64,000 nucleotides of DNA from Arthrobacter stackebrandtii (GTDB lineage Bacteria; Actinomycetota; Actinomycetes; Actinomycetales; Micrococcaceae): the NCBI RefSeq assembly GCF_017876675.1, contig NZ_JAGIOI010000001.1:4340001-4404000 (forward strand), written 5' to 3'. Both the position numbers and the translations under genes were made by a program. Each line of letters starts with the position of its first letter. The stretch's first letter is position 1. Under the pieces are notes generated by a model. It saw nothing but the letters and a program-made list of their open reading frames with translations, was not told the DNA's origin and did not search any database. Shown here piece after piece: positions 12,063 through 20,509 of this stretch.

Positions 12063-12079
12063 CCCGCATCTTGCATGCG

Positions 12080-12673
12080 TCAGGAGATCTTGCGGGCCTC
12101 GCGGCGCTTGCTCAGTTCGTCGTCGGGAAACGCCTGCACGGCGGCGTGCTCGCTGGGAAGGGCCGCAAGGCTGCCTTCCACCTCGCGCCAGACGCGGCCG
12201 ACGGCAATGCCGAACACGCCCTGGCCGCCCTGGACCAGGTCGATGACCTCATCGGCGGACGTGCACTCGTAGACGGACGCACCGTCGCTCATCAGCGTGA
12301 TCTGGGCCAGGTCTTCCACACCGCGTTCGCGCAGGTGTTCGACGGCGGAGCGGATCTGCTGAAGGGACACCCCGGTGTCCAGAAGCCGCTTGACAACCTT
12401 CAGGACCAGGATGTCGCGGAAACCGTAGAGGCGTTGTGAGCCGGAGCCGGCTGCACCGCGTACGGCGGGCTCCACGAGTCCGGTGCGGGCCCAGTAGTCC
12501 AGCTGGCGGTAGGTGATGCCCGCAGCCTTGCAGGCGGTGGGGCCGCGGTAGCCGGCATCCTCGTCCAGGACGGGAAGGTCCTCGGTGAACAGCAGGCCCT
12601 GCGAGCCGGCACTGATGGCAGCGCTGGGGGCTGCGGCTGAGCCCAGCCCTCCGGTGTCACTCTTGGCACTCAC
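12080..12673 (-). CDS. MerR-family transcriptional regulator (Rv1830-like)
   Basis: 197 residues from the GTG at 12673, chosen because AGGAGG sits 6 bases upstream; longer in-frame starts lack a ribosome site. An N-terminal ~45-residue low-complexity lead (SAAAPSAAISAG) is followed by a MerR helix-turn-helix core: GYRGPTACKAAGITYRQLDYWARTGLVEP, then RLYGFRDILVLKVVKRLLDTGVSLQQIRSAVEHL. The C-terminal part has no ligand domain I recognise. The position next to the DUF151 gene and second MerR parallels Rv1828-Rv1830 of mycobacteria. Candidate operator-like repeats lie in its promoter region. Targets are unknown here. Confidence 0.85.
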   Translation of the reverse strand: MSAKSDTGGLGSAAAPSAAISAGSQGLLFTEDLPVLDEDAGYRGPTACKAAGITYRQLDYWARTGLVEPAVRGAAGSGSQRLYGFRDILVLKVVKRLLDTGVSLQQIRSAVEHLRERGVEDLAQITLMSDGASVYECTSADEVIDLVQGGQGVFGIAVGRVWREVEGSLAALPSEHAAVQAFPDDELSKRREARKIS

Positions 12674-12819
12674 GTAGATCCTCCTGTTCACAGTCCCCCC
12701 GAACGGTTGCCTGCCGGGGAGCAGCCGGGGCAGTTCACACAATGGGGAGGGCTGTTGGGGCCCTAACCTCAAGTGTGCCCTCGCCGGCCAAGGCATGCAA
12801 TGGGAAACTCAATACTTTG

Positions 12820-12848
12820 ACGTTAGATCGGTGCAGGGACAAGGTCAA
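12820..12848 (-). promoter_or_regulatory. promoter of the Rv1830-like MerR gene
   Basis: On the minus strand TTGACC (12848-12843) is followed after 17 bases by TAACGT (12825-12820). The motif CGTTAGA-TCG around the -10 recurs with one change at 12901-12912 (CGTTAGAGATCG), so the two may be binding sites for a MerR protein. Confidence 0.4.
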
Positions 12849-12939
12849 AGACGCACGCCCAACAATTTTGGCGTGTCGAAACTTTCATCCTCAGGTTCAA
12901 CGTTAGAGATCGATGGAAAATGCGGTCAACGGCGGGCTT

Positions 12940-13446
12940 TTACTTCTCAAAGTCCTCGGGTTCAACGTCATTGAGGAATTCCCTGAATTGACGAACCTCA
13001 CGTTCCTTGGCTTCGTCGTCGACTTCCCCTGATGCCGTTTCCCCGCCGTCGTGGCCTACGATGACCACTCCGGCTTCATCCACCATTTCCTCTGCGGCCC
13101 AGATGGGGCACTGGGCGCGCTGCGCAATGGCAATTGCATCCGAAGCGCGCGAGCCCACGGTGGTTCCATTGTCGAAAACGATTTCGGCGAAGAACACCGC
13201 GTCCTCGACCTTGGTCAGGTTGACGCGCACGATCGAGTGCCCCAGCGCCTTGACCACCCCGCACAGGAGGTCGTGGGTCAGCGGGCGCGGCGGAACCACG
13301 CCCTGCTCTGCAAGGGCGATGGCCGTGGCCTCCGCGGCACCGATCCAAATGGGAATGTGCCGCTCCCCATGGACTTCACGCAGCAGCACCAGCGGCTGGT
13401 TCGTTGGCATTTCAATGCGCACGCCAACAATCTTGACCTCAATCAT
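12940..13446 (-). CDS. DUF151 / bifunctional nuclease-family protein
   Basis: 168 residues with the DUF151 core: VKIVGVRIEMPTNQPLVLLREVHGERHIPIWIGAAEATAIALAEQGVVPPRPLTHDLL. It includes the conserved IxIGxxEAxAI loop and the SDAIAIAQR segment. Family members have been described as single-strand DNA/RNA nucleases, but the physiological role in actinobacteria is unclear. The C-terminal ~35 residues are acidic. Its ATG overlaps the stop of the upstream MerR gene by 4 bases, so they are co-translated. It is the Rv1829 equivalent by order. Confidence 0.88.
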   Translation of the reverse strand: MIEVKIVGVRIEMPTNQPLVLLREVHGERHIPIWIGAAEATAIALAEQGVVPPRPLTHDLLCGVVKALGHSIVRVNLTKVEDAVFFAEIVFDNGTTVGSRASDAIAIAQRAQCPIWAAEEMVDEAGVVIVGHDGGETASGEVDDEAKEREVRQFREFLNDVEPEDFEK

Positions 13447-14210
13447 GGCGCTTCCATCTGCTCAATCCGGGCGTGGACCAGGGCGCTGTGCAGGCCCAGG
13501 CACAGCTCGGCAATTTCACGTGCGGCCTCGGCCGCCCGCATGGCGGACGTGCCGTCACGCTTGGAGGCCAGCGGGCCCACGGCACGCTCCACGAGCCCAA
13601 ACTCCCGGTCCGCAGCGGCCTGGAAGGGACGCAGGTGCCGGGGTTCCAGGCCGTGGACCGCCAGGGCCGTGCACGCCTGGGCCACTTTCAGTGCGTGGTC
13701 GTCAAAGCTGCCTTCGTGCAGTTCGAGCAATCCGTAGCTGAGCATGGTTTCATACAGTTCCGCACTTGCCCCGGACTCGCTCCGCAACTCGGCGGGCGTG
13801 AGGCGGCGGGTGCGGCTCTTGAGTTCCCTGGCCAGTTCCCCCGACACCATGCGCGGGGCGATGGAAACACCGGCGGGAAGGTTGGCCGGAGTGTGGCCCC
13901 TGTCGATCGATTCGAGGTACTCGCCAATGACCTTCAACGGCAGGTAGTGGTCGCGTTGGAGGGCCAGCACGAACCTGAGGCGCTCGACGTCGGAATCCCG
14001 GAACTGGCGGTATCCGGCCGGAGTGCGCTGGGGCGCGATCAGGCCCTTTTCTTCGTAAAAGCGGATCTTGGATGCCGTCACGGAAGGAAAGTCCGTGCAC
14101 AGCAGCGCAAGGACCTCCCCAATGTTCAGGACGGCGGCAGCGCCGGGCCGCCGGCTGGCGGGGTTAACATCCACCAGCCGGCGTCCGGCGCCGGAATTGA
14201 TTGCTGCCAC
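13443..14210 (-). CDS. ftsR: MerR-family regulator FtsR (Rv1828-like)
   Basis: 255 residues. The winged helix-turn-helix is LNIGEVLALLCTDFPSVTASKIRFYEEKGLIAPQRTPAGYRQFRDSDVERLRFVLALQRDHYLPLKVI; the long C-terminal helical domain resembles Rv1828. In Corynebacterium the orthologue FtsR activates ftsZ, linking this gene to cell division; that role here is inference from order and similarity. The start is GTG with AAGGG about 5 bases upstream, 7 bases after the FHA-gene stop. The first ~28 residues are a variable lead. Confidence 0.85.
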   Translation of the reverse strand: MAAINSGAGRRLVDVNPASRRPGAAAVLNIGEVLALLCTDFPSVTASKIRFYEEKGLIAPQRTPAGYRQFRDSDVERLRFVLALQRDHYLPLKVIGEYLESIDRGHTPANLPAGVSIAPRMVSGELARELKSRTRRLTPAELRSESGASAELYETMLSYGLLELHEGSFDDHALKVAQACTALAVHGLEPRHLRPFQAAADREFGLVERAVGPLASKRDGTSAMRAAEAAREIAELCLGLHSALVHARIEQMEAP

Positions 14211-14217
14211 AGTGCCC

Positions 14218-14700
14218 TTAGGCGTCCGCTGCCGGGCCGTTGGCGCCGTAGTAATAGGTCAGCCGGAACTTTCCGATCTGAACCTCGTTTCCTGTCTGCA
14301 AACGCACCGAATCCACCCGGTCCCCATTGACATACGTGCCGTTCAGGCTGCCGGCATCGATGACTTCAAAGCCGCCGTCGTACTTGATGAAGTTCACGTG
14401 GCGGCGCGAAACCGTCACGTCATCCAGGAAGATGTCGGCATCGGGATGCCGGCCTGCGGTGGTTACTTCACTGTCCAGCAGGAAGCGTGCGCCTGCATTG
14501 GGGCCCTGGTGGGCGATCAGCAGTGCCGAACCTGCGGGAAGCGAGTTCACCGCGTTTTGCTCATCCGGTGCCAGCACCGGAATTGACGTTGGCCCGGCCT
14601 GGACGGGAGGGAGCTGAATCGAGGTGGTATCAGATGCACCGGGCTGATCCTGGGAGCTCGCCCGACCCTGCACCTCGGCGCCGTTACCCGTGTCAACCAT
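14218..14700 (-). CDS. garA: FHA-domain regulator of 2-oxoglutarate metabolism (GarA/OdhI type)
   Basis: 160 residues. The N-terminal tail carries SDTTSIQLPPV: Thr25-Thr26 correspond to the paired phosphothreonines of GarA/OdhI that PknB/PknG-type kinases modify. The FHA domain (about 65-150) shows AGRHPDADI, SRRHVNF and SLNGTYVNGDRV with the Arg, Ser, His and Asn that bind phosphothreonine. Unphosphorylated, the family inhibits 2-oxoglutarate dehydrogenase and adjusts glutamate enzymes. A strong AAGGAGGAG site precedes the ATG. It lies between gcvH and ftsR, the same order as Rv1826-Rv1828. Confidence 0.92.
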   Translation of the reverse strand: MVDTGNGAEVQGRASSQDQPGASDTTSIQLPPVQAGPTSIPVLAPDEQNAVNSLPAGSALLIAHQGPNAGARFLLDSEVTTAGRHPDADIFLDDVTVSRRHVNFIKYDGGFEVIDAGSLNGTYVNGDRVDSVRLQTGNEVQIGKFRLTYYYGANGPAADA

Positions 14701-14836
14701 TGGTACTCCTCCTTGCTGAGTTGTTGCCTGGGTGCGCTTGCGCCCAGTTCAGAAAAATCTACGGGCTTCCGCTGGGAAAGCCCTGACCGGGAGCTGCAAC
14801 AAAGTGATGTGCACTCCGGGCAAATCCTCGATCCTA

Positions 14837-15223
14837 CTAGCCTACCTTTTCCTGGTAGTCCCCGGCGCTGAGCAGGGAACCATGGCTGGCGGCATCGCTG
14901 AGCGTGATTTCCACGAGCCAGCCGGCACCGTAAGGATCGGAGTTGATGAGCGAAGGATCTGTGTCCAGTGCCTCGTTGCGGGCCGTGACGGTTCCGGTCA
15001 GCGGCGCATAGATGTCGCTGACGCTCTTGGTGGACTCGACTTCGCCAACAACGGTGTCGGCAGTGACATCCGTGCCAACCTCGGGCATCTGGACGTACAC
15101 AACGTCGCCCAGGGCGTCCTGGGCAAAGTCGGTGATGCCGACGCGGACAACGCCGTCGGCGGTGGGGGCCGCAACCCACTCATGCTCTGCGGTGTAGGAC
15201 AGATCTGCGGGAATGTTGCTCAT
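14837..15223 (-). CDS. gcvH: glycine cleavage system H protein
   Basis: 128 residues from the ATG at 15223. AAAGG lies 8 bases upstream of this ATG but abuts the alternative GTG at 15232. The lipoyl site is VGEVESTKSVSDIYAPL with Lys66. It shuttles the aminomethyl intermediate between GcvP (8120-11044) and GcvT. It heads the minus-strand block gcvH-garA-ftsR-DUF151-MerR, although 136 bases separate it from garA, which has its own ribosome site. Confidence 0.96.
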   Translation of the reverse strand: MSNIPADLSYTAEHEWVAAPTADGVVRVGITDFAQDALGDVVYVQMPEVGTDVTADTVVGEVESTKSVSDIYAPLTGTVTARNEALDTDPSLINSDPYGAGWLVEITLSDAASHGSLLSAGDYQEKVG

Positions 15224-15446
15224 TGTGCGCACCTTTCGGGATTCATCGCTGCCGCGTGAATGTAACGTGAAGTCTCAAGTCAATCATGGTCCGGGGCCGA
15301 TTGCCCCCACCAACCACAACCAGTCTTTAGTGTATGGGCGATCTTGACAAGTCGCCCCGGATCTCGAAAGAACCTTCTACGGATTTTTCGGCGAAATAGG
15401 GCCCGCCAGGGACCATTCGACCCCCTGACTCTGACATGATTCAACT

Positions 15447-16124
15447 ATGACTGAATCAACATCCCCCGCCCCGGCCGGCAAGGCGACCAAGGCAAAGATG
15501 GCCCCCTGGCTGTTCTGGACCATCTTTGGCGTGGCAGCGGCCGTGTTCGTGGTGCTGGTTTACCTGGTCGCCTCCGTGACAGTGCCGCTTATGTGGGCCA
15601 CCGCCATCCGGGACCAGGTGGCGGGCAAGCTGGGCAATGCCATCCCGATCGGCATGTTCTACGGGTTCGTGTTCACGTTTGCGCCCATCACCATCGCCTG
15701 GCAGGCCCGCCGGCGCAGCCTGAACAAATGGGTGCGCGTGGGGCTGCTGGTCCTGGGCGTCCTCCTGCTGATCCCGAACCTGCTGACCCTGGGCGTCATG
15801 TACGGCTCTTCGGCAACCGCCGCCGACGCCCGCGCCATCTGGGCCACCGGCGCCAACTGGTTCGGCACCTGGAGCCAAATCTTCATGGTGGTGGGTGTGG
15901 TGTGCGCCGTCGCCTCCATCGTCCTGGTCCGCATGTGGCTGAGCCGCGGCAGGGCGCTGCGCGCCGTGAAGGCTGCCGAAAAGCAGGAGCGCGAGGCGGT
16001 GCGGGTGCAGGAGCGCGCCGACAAGGACGCGGCCCGAGCCGCAGAAAAGGCCGCCCGGGCAGCTGCCAAGGACAACCGGAACGGTCCCGGCGCAGGGAAC
16101 CCCGCCGAGCCGCCGCAGGCATAA
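15447..16124 (+). CDS. multi-pass membrane protein, function unknown, upstream of fluoride channel genes
   Basis: 225 residues. Four hydrophobic segments (about 19-45, 64-84, 96-120 and 138-160) are followed by a charged Lys/Arg/Glu/Ala-rich helical tail (about 170-215) that may form a coiled coil in the cytoplasm. Its stop directly precedes the ATG of the first fluoride channel gene, so it belongs to the same transcript. No conserved transporter motif is recognised. The operon position suggests, but does not prove, a link to ion export. Confidence 0.75.
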   Translation: MTESTSPAPAGKATKAKMAPWLFWTIFGVAAAVFVVLVYLVASVTVPLMWATAIRDQVAGKLGNAIPIGMFYGFVFTFAPITIAWQARRRSLNKWVRVGLLVLGVLLLIPNLLTLGVMYGSSATAADARAIWATGANWFGTWSQIFMVVGVVCAVASIVLVRMWLSRGRALRAVKAAEKQEREAVRVQERADKDAARAAEKAARAAAKDNRNGPGAGNPAEPPQA

Positions 16125-16580
16125 ATGCCTTCGCTGCGCAGCCTGGCGCTGGTGGTCGTGGGCGGTACTGCCGGTGTTGCCGCCCGAGAGGCCGTGGCCC
16201 TTGTGCCGGGAATGTTCGACGCCGGTCCCCTGCCCTGGGCGGTCATCGCCGCCAACCTTGCTGGTGCGTTTCTTTTGGGCCTGCTCTATGGTGCGCTGGC
16301 ACACCGGCCCGCCATCCACCATACGACCCGGGCCGGCCAGGCCCTGAGGCTTTTGCTGGGCATTGGTTTTTGCGGAGGCTTCACCACTTACAGCACGTTC
16401 GCCGTGGGGGTTGTCCTGCTGTCCCAGTCTTCGGGCTTCGGCGCGGCGGCGGCGTACGGCCTGGGCACAGTCTTTGCCGGGGCGCTTGCATCCTGGGCCG
16501 GCCTGGCACTCTGGCACGGCCACGCCCATCCGAGCGGCCCCGCCCACGCCGGAAGAAGCACCCCGGGAGGACGGACATGA
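16125..16580 (+). CDS. crcB: fluoride channel subunit CrcB/FluC, copy 1
   Basis: 151 residues with four membrane spans. It has the Fluc signature GFCGGFTTYSTF, in which the Phe and Thr/Ser residues line the fluoride path, and an early Asn in AANLAGAFLLG. Fluc channels passively export fluoride as antiparallel dimers; Gram-positive genomes often encode two subunits that pair. The start abuts the preceding stop, and the TGA overlaps the start of copy 2. The His-rich C-terminal tail (HGHAHPSG) is not part of the channel core. Confidence 0.92.
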   Translation: MPSLRSLALVVVGGTAGVAAREAVALVPGMFDAGPLPWAVIAANLAGAFLLGLLYGALAHRPAIHHTTRAGQALRLLLGIGFCGGFTTYSTFAVGVVLLSQSSGFGAAAAYGLGTVFAGALASWAGLALWHGHAHPSGPAHAGRSTPGGRT

Positions 16581-16954
16581 GCGTCTGGCTGTTTCTGGCT
16601 GCAGCCGTGGCAGGCGGCCTGGGCGCCGCCACCCGCTTCGCCCTGGACAGCTCCATCATCAACAAGTTTCACCTGAACTTTCCGTGGACAACCTTCGCCA
16701 TCAACGTTTCCGGTTCCCTGGCACTCGGGTTTCTGGCGTCGCTGGCTGCCGGGGCGCTGGTTCCGGAAGGCATGCTGCTGCTCCTTGGCACGGGTTTCCT
16801 TGGCGGCTACACCACCTTCAGCACCACAAGCTTCGACACGGTGCGGCTGCTGCAGGAGAAGCGCCACCTGGCGTCCCTGGCCAATGCCATGGGTTCTCTG
16901 GCTGCCGGCGTTGGCGCCGCCGCACTGGGGTATTGGTGCGGTTCACTGTTCTAG
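16577..16954 (+). CDS. crcB: fluoride channel subunit CrcB/FluC, copy 2
   Basis: 125 residues, four spans, signature GFLGGYTTFSTTSFDT. The ATG at 16577 overlaps the stop of copy 1 (ATGA), so the subunits are made together and probably form a heterodimer. The 3' end overlaps the convergent acetyltransferase gene by 12 bases. No fluoride riboswitch was recognised in front of the operon. Confidence 0.92.
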   Translation: MSVWLFLAAAVAGGLGAATRFALDSSIINKFHLNFPWTTFAINVSGSLALGFLASLAAGALVPEGMLLLLGTGFLGGYTTFSTTSFDTVRLLQEKRHLASLANAMGSLAAGVGAAALGYWCGSLF

Positions 16955-17410
16955 CGAGGAGTCCCACACCATGTGCAACAGCGGGTGCGGCAGCCCCCGC
17001 GCATCCGTTTCCGACCGCCCCACAGGGACGAAGCCGCGCTTGGCGTAGAAGACGGCGGCACGGGGGTTTTGCTCATTGACATCCACACTCAGCTGCGGCC
17101 ACTGCCCCTTGGCCCATTCCATGAGCCTGCTGCCAACACCCATGGACCGGGCTTCGTCCGCAACAAACAGCATGGACACGTGGTGGGCAGCCATGCCGAT
17201 GAAGCCAAGAATGCAGCCGTTGCGTTCGGCGACCTGAAGCGTCAGCTGGGGCAGGTACTCGTCCCGGATCAGGGGTTCCAGCGTGTCAATGGCGTCCAGG
17301 GAGAGGAAATGGTGCGTTGCCTCGACGGAGTCGCGCCACACATTGGTGAGCTCCTCGACGTCGTCCGCAATCCGCCCGGGACGCAGCACAACTAGGGAAG
17401 CAGCATTCAT
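16943..17410 (-). CDS. GNAT acetyltransferase, YjaB-like
   Basis: 155 residues from the ATG at 17410. The sequence follows E. coli YjaB closely: WRDSVEATHHFLS near the N-terminus, VSMLFVADEARSMGVGSRLMEWA (acetyl-CoA pyrophosphate loop with V-x-G-x-G/S), then VNEQNPRAAVFYAKRGFVPVGRSETDARGLPHPLLHM. The acceptor substrate of the family is not settled. A longer in-frame start at 17467 adds residues not seen in the family and was rejected. It converges on crcB copy 2. Confidence 0.82.
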   Translation of the reverse strand: MNAASLVVLRPGRIADDVEELTNVWRDSVEATHHFLSLDAIDTLEPLIRDEYLPQLTLQVAERNGCILGFIGMAAHHVSMLFVADEARSMGVGSRLMEWAKGQWPQLSVDVNEQNPRAAVFYAKRGFVPVGRSETDARGLPHPLLHMVWDSSLEQ

Positions 17411-17732
17411 GATTCCCCGATTCTTTGGCAATTTTCCCCACATTACAGCCGCGCTGGGGGGCGCCATGGGGAAGTGGCTGAATCGTTACGACTGTTGCCA
17501 AAACGTTGCAGTGCATGGCAGGCCGCGCGTCGATGCGGCCGCGGAGGCGCATGTTGCTTAAACAAGTCGACCCGCAGGAGCATCGGCGAGATACTCAAGC
17601 GGGTCTAACCGCAGCTGACTCTGAGAAGAGCGCCTTGGCTACCAAGAACACTACCTGCCGCCTCGCCTGCGGACCGCATCCAGGTGTCCGGTTGAGCTGT
17701 ATTTCACACTTCGCACAACAGGCACCGGCATT
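17411..17732. other. 322-base non-coding gap, nothing recognised
   Basis: Lower in GC than its surroundings. Frames here have no family-like protein. I see no tRNA fold, strong hairpin or clear promoter. It holds the upstream region of the acetyltransferase and the 3' side of the lactonase gene. Confidence 0.5.
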
Positions 17733-18563
17733 TCATGTTTCTGCCCCGACGGCAAGGGACACGGCAACGGCACGCCCCGACGCCGCGGCAGCAGGATCCA
17801 TGGCGTCGGGCCACTTCGCTGCCATGACCAGCAGCGTCCCGGCATCCTCCCCGCCCACGGCGCACGAGAAGGCTCCCCGGTCCAGCTCGACGGTGCGCAG
17901 CACTTCGCCGCCGCGGGCCACCAGGACGCACTGCCGGTTGGGGACGTCGGCATACCAAATGCCGCCCTTCCCCGGGCAGATCCCGTCCGGCGCGCTGCCT
18001 GGAACGGCAGCCCAGACGTGCCGGCCGCCCAGGGAACCGTCGGCACGGATGTCGAAAGCCGTGAGGCACCCGGCATTGGATTCCGCCACGAGCAGGGTGG
18101 TGCCGCCGTCCACCACCGCCATCCCGTTCGGGAAGGCGAGGTGCTCGGCAACCACCGTGGCGCTGCCGCCGGGCCGCACCAGGGCGATGATTCCGGAGTC
18201 CCGGGCGGGGCCGGGGTAGTTGTAGCCGATGCAGTTGACATAGGCGTTCTCGCCGTGGGCGGCGACCTCATTCCATGGCGTGCCGGAGAGCTGGTTGAGC
18301 GAGGCAACGTGGGCGAAGTCCCCAGTGGGTGTCAGGGTTAGCAGTTCGCCGGCAGACCCGGAAACTGTCAGAAGTTCGCCGTCGGGAAGCCAGTCAAAGG
18401 TGATGGGAAAGGTGGGCACGGAAAACTGTTGGTGTTCGGTGCCGTCCGGATCCACCGCGTGGATGCTGCGCCGGGTCCAGTCCGCGAACCAGAACCGGCC
18501 TCCGTGCCAGCGTGCCGACTCCCCCAGCCCGATGCCTTCCGCGATGATCCGGCGGTTTTCCAT
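17733..18563 (-). CDS. SMP-30/gluconolactonase/LRE-family sugar lactonase
   Basis: 276 residues from the ATG at 18563, with AGGAG 4 bases upstream. The beta-propeller family marks are visible: EGIGLGESARWHGGRFWFADWTRRSIHAVD at the start (metal Glu), WNEVAAHGENAYVNCIGYN mid-protein, FPNGMAVVDGGTTLLVAES, and PDGICPGKGGIWYADV (metal Asp). Family members hydrolyse aldonolactones or other lactones with a divalent metal in the cytoplasm. No sugar dehydrogenase is adjacent, so the substrate is open. Confidence 0.85.
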   Translation of the reverse strand: MENRRIIAEGIGLGESARWHGGRFWFADWTRRSIHAVDPDGTEHQQFSVPTFPITFDWLPDGELLTVSGSAGELLTLTPTGDFAHVASLNQLSGTPWNEVAAHGENAYVNCIGYNYPGPARDSGIIALVRPGGSATVVAEHLAFPNGMAVVDGGTTLLVAESNAGCLTAFDIRADGSLGGRHVWAAVPGSAPDGICPGKGGIWYADVPNRQCVLVARGGEVLRTVELDRGAFSCAVGGEDAGTLLVMAAKWPDAMDPAAAASGRAVAVSLAVGAET

Positions 18564-18718
18564 TGTTCTCCTGCACCAAGCGTTGGAAGTGGAACAGGGC
18601 CAGTTTAGGCTTCTGCCGAACGGTGCGAATGGGTCCGCTTTAATGACACTCACAGATGCGTCGATAGCCTTCGGGGAACAGGCCAGGTGGCAGGGCCCAC
18701 CCGGGATTTTCTTGCAAA

Positions 18719-19552
18719 ATGAAATGGGGTTCCATCATGGGCGAAGATTCGCGCCGCACCCGTCCGCCGGCTGCTGCCTGGCGGCCGGCACTGGCCGCCA
18801 CCCTGGCATTTGGCATGGCGCTGGCCGGTTGTTCGGCAGCAGGCGAAACGGGGACGGGCGTCGTCCGGTCCGTGGCAGCCCGGGCCGGCGACGGACCGGC
18901 GTCGGACCCGCCCGCTGCCGAGACCACAGCCGCCGCTCCGGAAACGAGCTCCGAGCCGGCGCCGGGACGCTCCCCCGCGCCAACGCCTGGCCCGCCCGCG
19001 GCAACCACGAAACCGGCCGGGGCCACCGCAGTGCCGGTCCCGTCCGCCTGCCTGAAGGGAAAGTGGCAGCTTAAGAATGAAACTTTCGCGGACGTCTTGA
19101 ACAGCATCATGCAGGAAGCCGAGGAGGTGCCCGCCGAGTTCAAGCTGGACGTAGGCGTCACCGGCGAGAGCCTGATGCACTTTGGAGACGACGGATTCTA
19201 CGGCCAGTCCCTGGAGAACTTCTCAATTGTCATGGGCGCCGGTGCCGCACAGGCCACGCACGTCCAGTCCAGCGCCCACAGCGGCAGCTACGAGGCCACA
19301 GACGAACATGTCCAGATCTCGGGGCTCGACGAGCTGTTCTTCGACGCGACGATGAAAGTCGGCGAAGAGGTCACCGTGGTTGCGAGTTCGTCGGAGGCGG
19401 GGGCGGCGGTGTCCGTCTTTGGCTACACCGCACTGGTCCCGGGCATGGACACCAGCGCGGCCGACGGTGTGGCCCGGTACAGCTGCACCGGGGCCGTGTT
19501 GACGTTGGAGTCCGACGGCGGTGGTTCCGCCCAGTTCTCCCGCGTCGGTTGA
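18719..19552 (+). CDS. secreted lipoprotein, function unknown
   Basis: 277 residues. A twin-Arg-containing, hydrophobic leader ends in the lipobox LAGC (Cys38 counting from 18719). A ~65-residue Thr/Ala/Pro linker follows, then a folded domain from about residue 110 (ACLKGKWQLKNETFADVLNSIM). The likely site is the outer face of the cell membrane. The alternative ATG at 18737 gives a better-sized signal peptide (Cys32); neither start has a strong ribosome site. The folded domain is not a family I can name. Confidence 0.72.
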   Translation: MKWGSIMGEDSRRTRPPAAAWRPALAATLAFGMALAGCSAAGETGTGVVRSVAARAGDGPASDPPAAETTAAAPETSSEPAPGRSPAPTPGPPAATTKPAGATAVPVPSACLKGKWQLKNETFADVLNSIMQEAEEVPAEFKLDVGVTGESLMHFGDDGFYGQSLENFSIVMGAGAAQATHVQSSAHSGSYEATDEHVQISGLDELFFDATMKVGEEVTVVASSSEAGAAVSVFGYTALVPGMDTSAADGVARYSCTGAVLTLESDGGGSAQFSRVG

Positions 19553-19579
19553 TCGGGCCTGCCCCGTGTGGCTGCGGGA

Positions 19580-20323
19580 TCAGCCTGCCAGGACCGCAAT
19601 TCCCCTGATGGTGGCTGCCGTGGCGCCGCCGTAGGCCAGCACCACCATGAGGACGCGCGCCTTGTTCGGGGTGATCCACCTGGCCATGACCTCCCCTGCG
19701 ACCAAGCCGGCGACGATGGCGGCACAAACACCGGTCCACTCCCACACGTCCATGACGGGCATTGAGGACGGCGATGCCACATACTTGGCAGCGACTGAGG
19801 CGACACCGATGGTGAGAAAGTAGGGCTGCATGGTTGCCGCAAACGAGCGCTGCTCCCATTTGGAGGCGACGGCGTAGACGCTCATGGCCGGCCCGCCCAC
19901 CCCGGCAGTGGTGTTCATGATGCCGCTGGCGGCGCCGGCTACCAGCATGGGCTTGACCCCGGGCTCCGGCGGGAACGACTTCATCCGCAGCGACACCGTC
20001 AGGCTGGCCAGCACAATGAGGCCCACGCCGACCTGCAGCCAGGCCCCGGGCACATACTTCACAATGACCGCCCCCGGCACGACGCCCACGACCGCAGCAG
20101 ACGCCAGGATGAAGAATTTCTTCCAGTCCACGTACCGAAACACCCGAAACAGCACGAGCAGCGAGGCAGCCACCCCGCAGATGTTGACCAGGACGATGCC
20201 CGTGACGGGCCCCATCAGCAGCACCACAAAGGGTGCGGCCACGAGCGCGAATCCCATGCCCGTCAGGCGCTGCATGGCGGCGCCAACAAAAATGGCGAGC
20301 AGGAGAAGCACAACCACTGCCAC
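19580..20323 (-). CDS. TauE/SafE-family membrane transporter (sulfite/anion exporter family)
   Basis: 247 residues from the GTG at 20323, with GGAGGGG 7 bases upstream; the frame stays open far upstream but over non-coding DNA. About eight hydrophobic spans in two repeats; the family motifs appear as GMGFALVAAPFVVLLMGPVTGIVLVN in the first repeat and AGAASGIMNTTAGVGGPAMSVYA in the second. Members export sulfite, sulfoacetate or related organosulfur anions. No sulfur genes are nearby, so the substrate is unknown. It is convergent with the lipoprotein gene. Confidence 0.85.
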   Translation of the reverse strand: MAVVVLLLLAIFVGAAMQRLTGMGFALVAAPFVVLLMGPVTGIVLVNICGVAASLLVLFRVFRYVDWKKFFILASAAVVGVVPGAVIVKYVPGAWLQVGVGLIVLASLTVSLRMKSFPPEPGVKPMLVAGAASGIMNTTAGVGGPAMSVYAVASKWEQRSFAATMQPYFLTIGVASVAAKYVASPSSMPVMDVWEWTGVCAAIVAGLVAGEVMARWITPNKARVLMVVLAYGGATAATIRGIAVLAG

Positions 20324-20450
20324 TTGTTCGCCCCTCCACTTTGCGTCCCGGTCGATTGTGCCACACACGGCGCCGCGGCTCCTGCCCGGGCCCGGTTTTC
20401 CGTCCCGCGGACCCGTCCGCACCCCTGAAACGGGAGTGATCCACGCAACA

Positions 20451-20465
20451 TTACTGGTTAGTAAC
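20451..20465. promoter_or_regulatory. palindromic operator upstream of the acyl-CoA dehydrogenase gene, second copy of the 2316 site
   Basis: TTACT / AGTAA arms around GGTT, with a following C that also matches the fadD site (TTACTGnnTAGTAAC). It lies 45 bases before the ATG of the dehydrogenase. It is the only other copy I found in the window. Confidence 0.6.
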
Positions 20466-20509
20466 AAATTTCCCCCACATTCGGCCCAACCCGGGGTACG
20501 CTGGCGATT

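Noticed and set aside
14762-14782. Imperfect hairpin downstream of gcvH
   Set aside because: Bulged stem without a T-run and garA follows with its own ribosome site; not supported.
15233-15446. Fluoride riboswitch before the crcB operon
   Set aside because: No match to the conserved GGNGAUGG / CUGAUGR pattern could be found.
17611-17680. tRNA-like words (CAAGCGGGTCTAACCGC, CTCTGAG)
   Set aside because: No acceptor or anticodon stem pairs, and no T-arm consensus.
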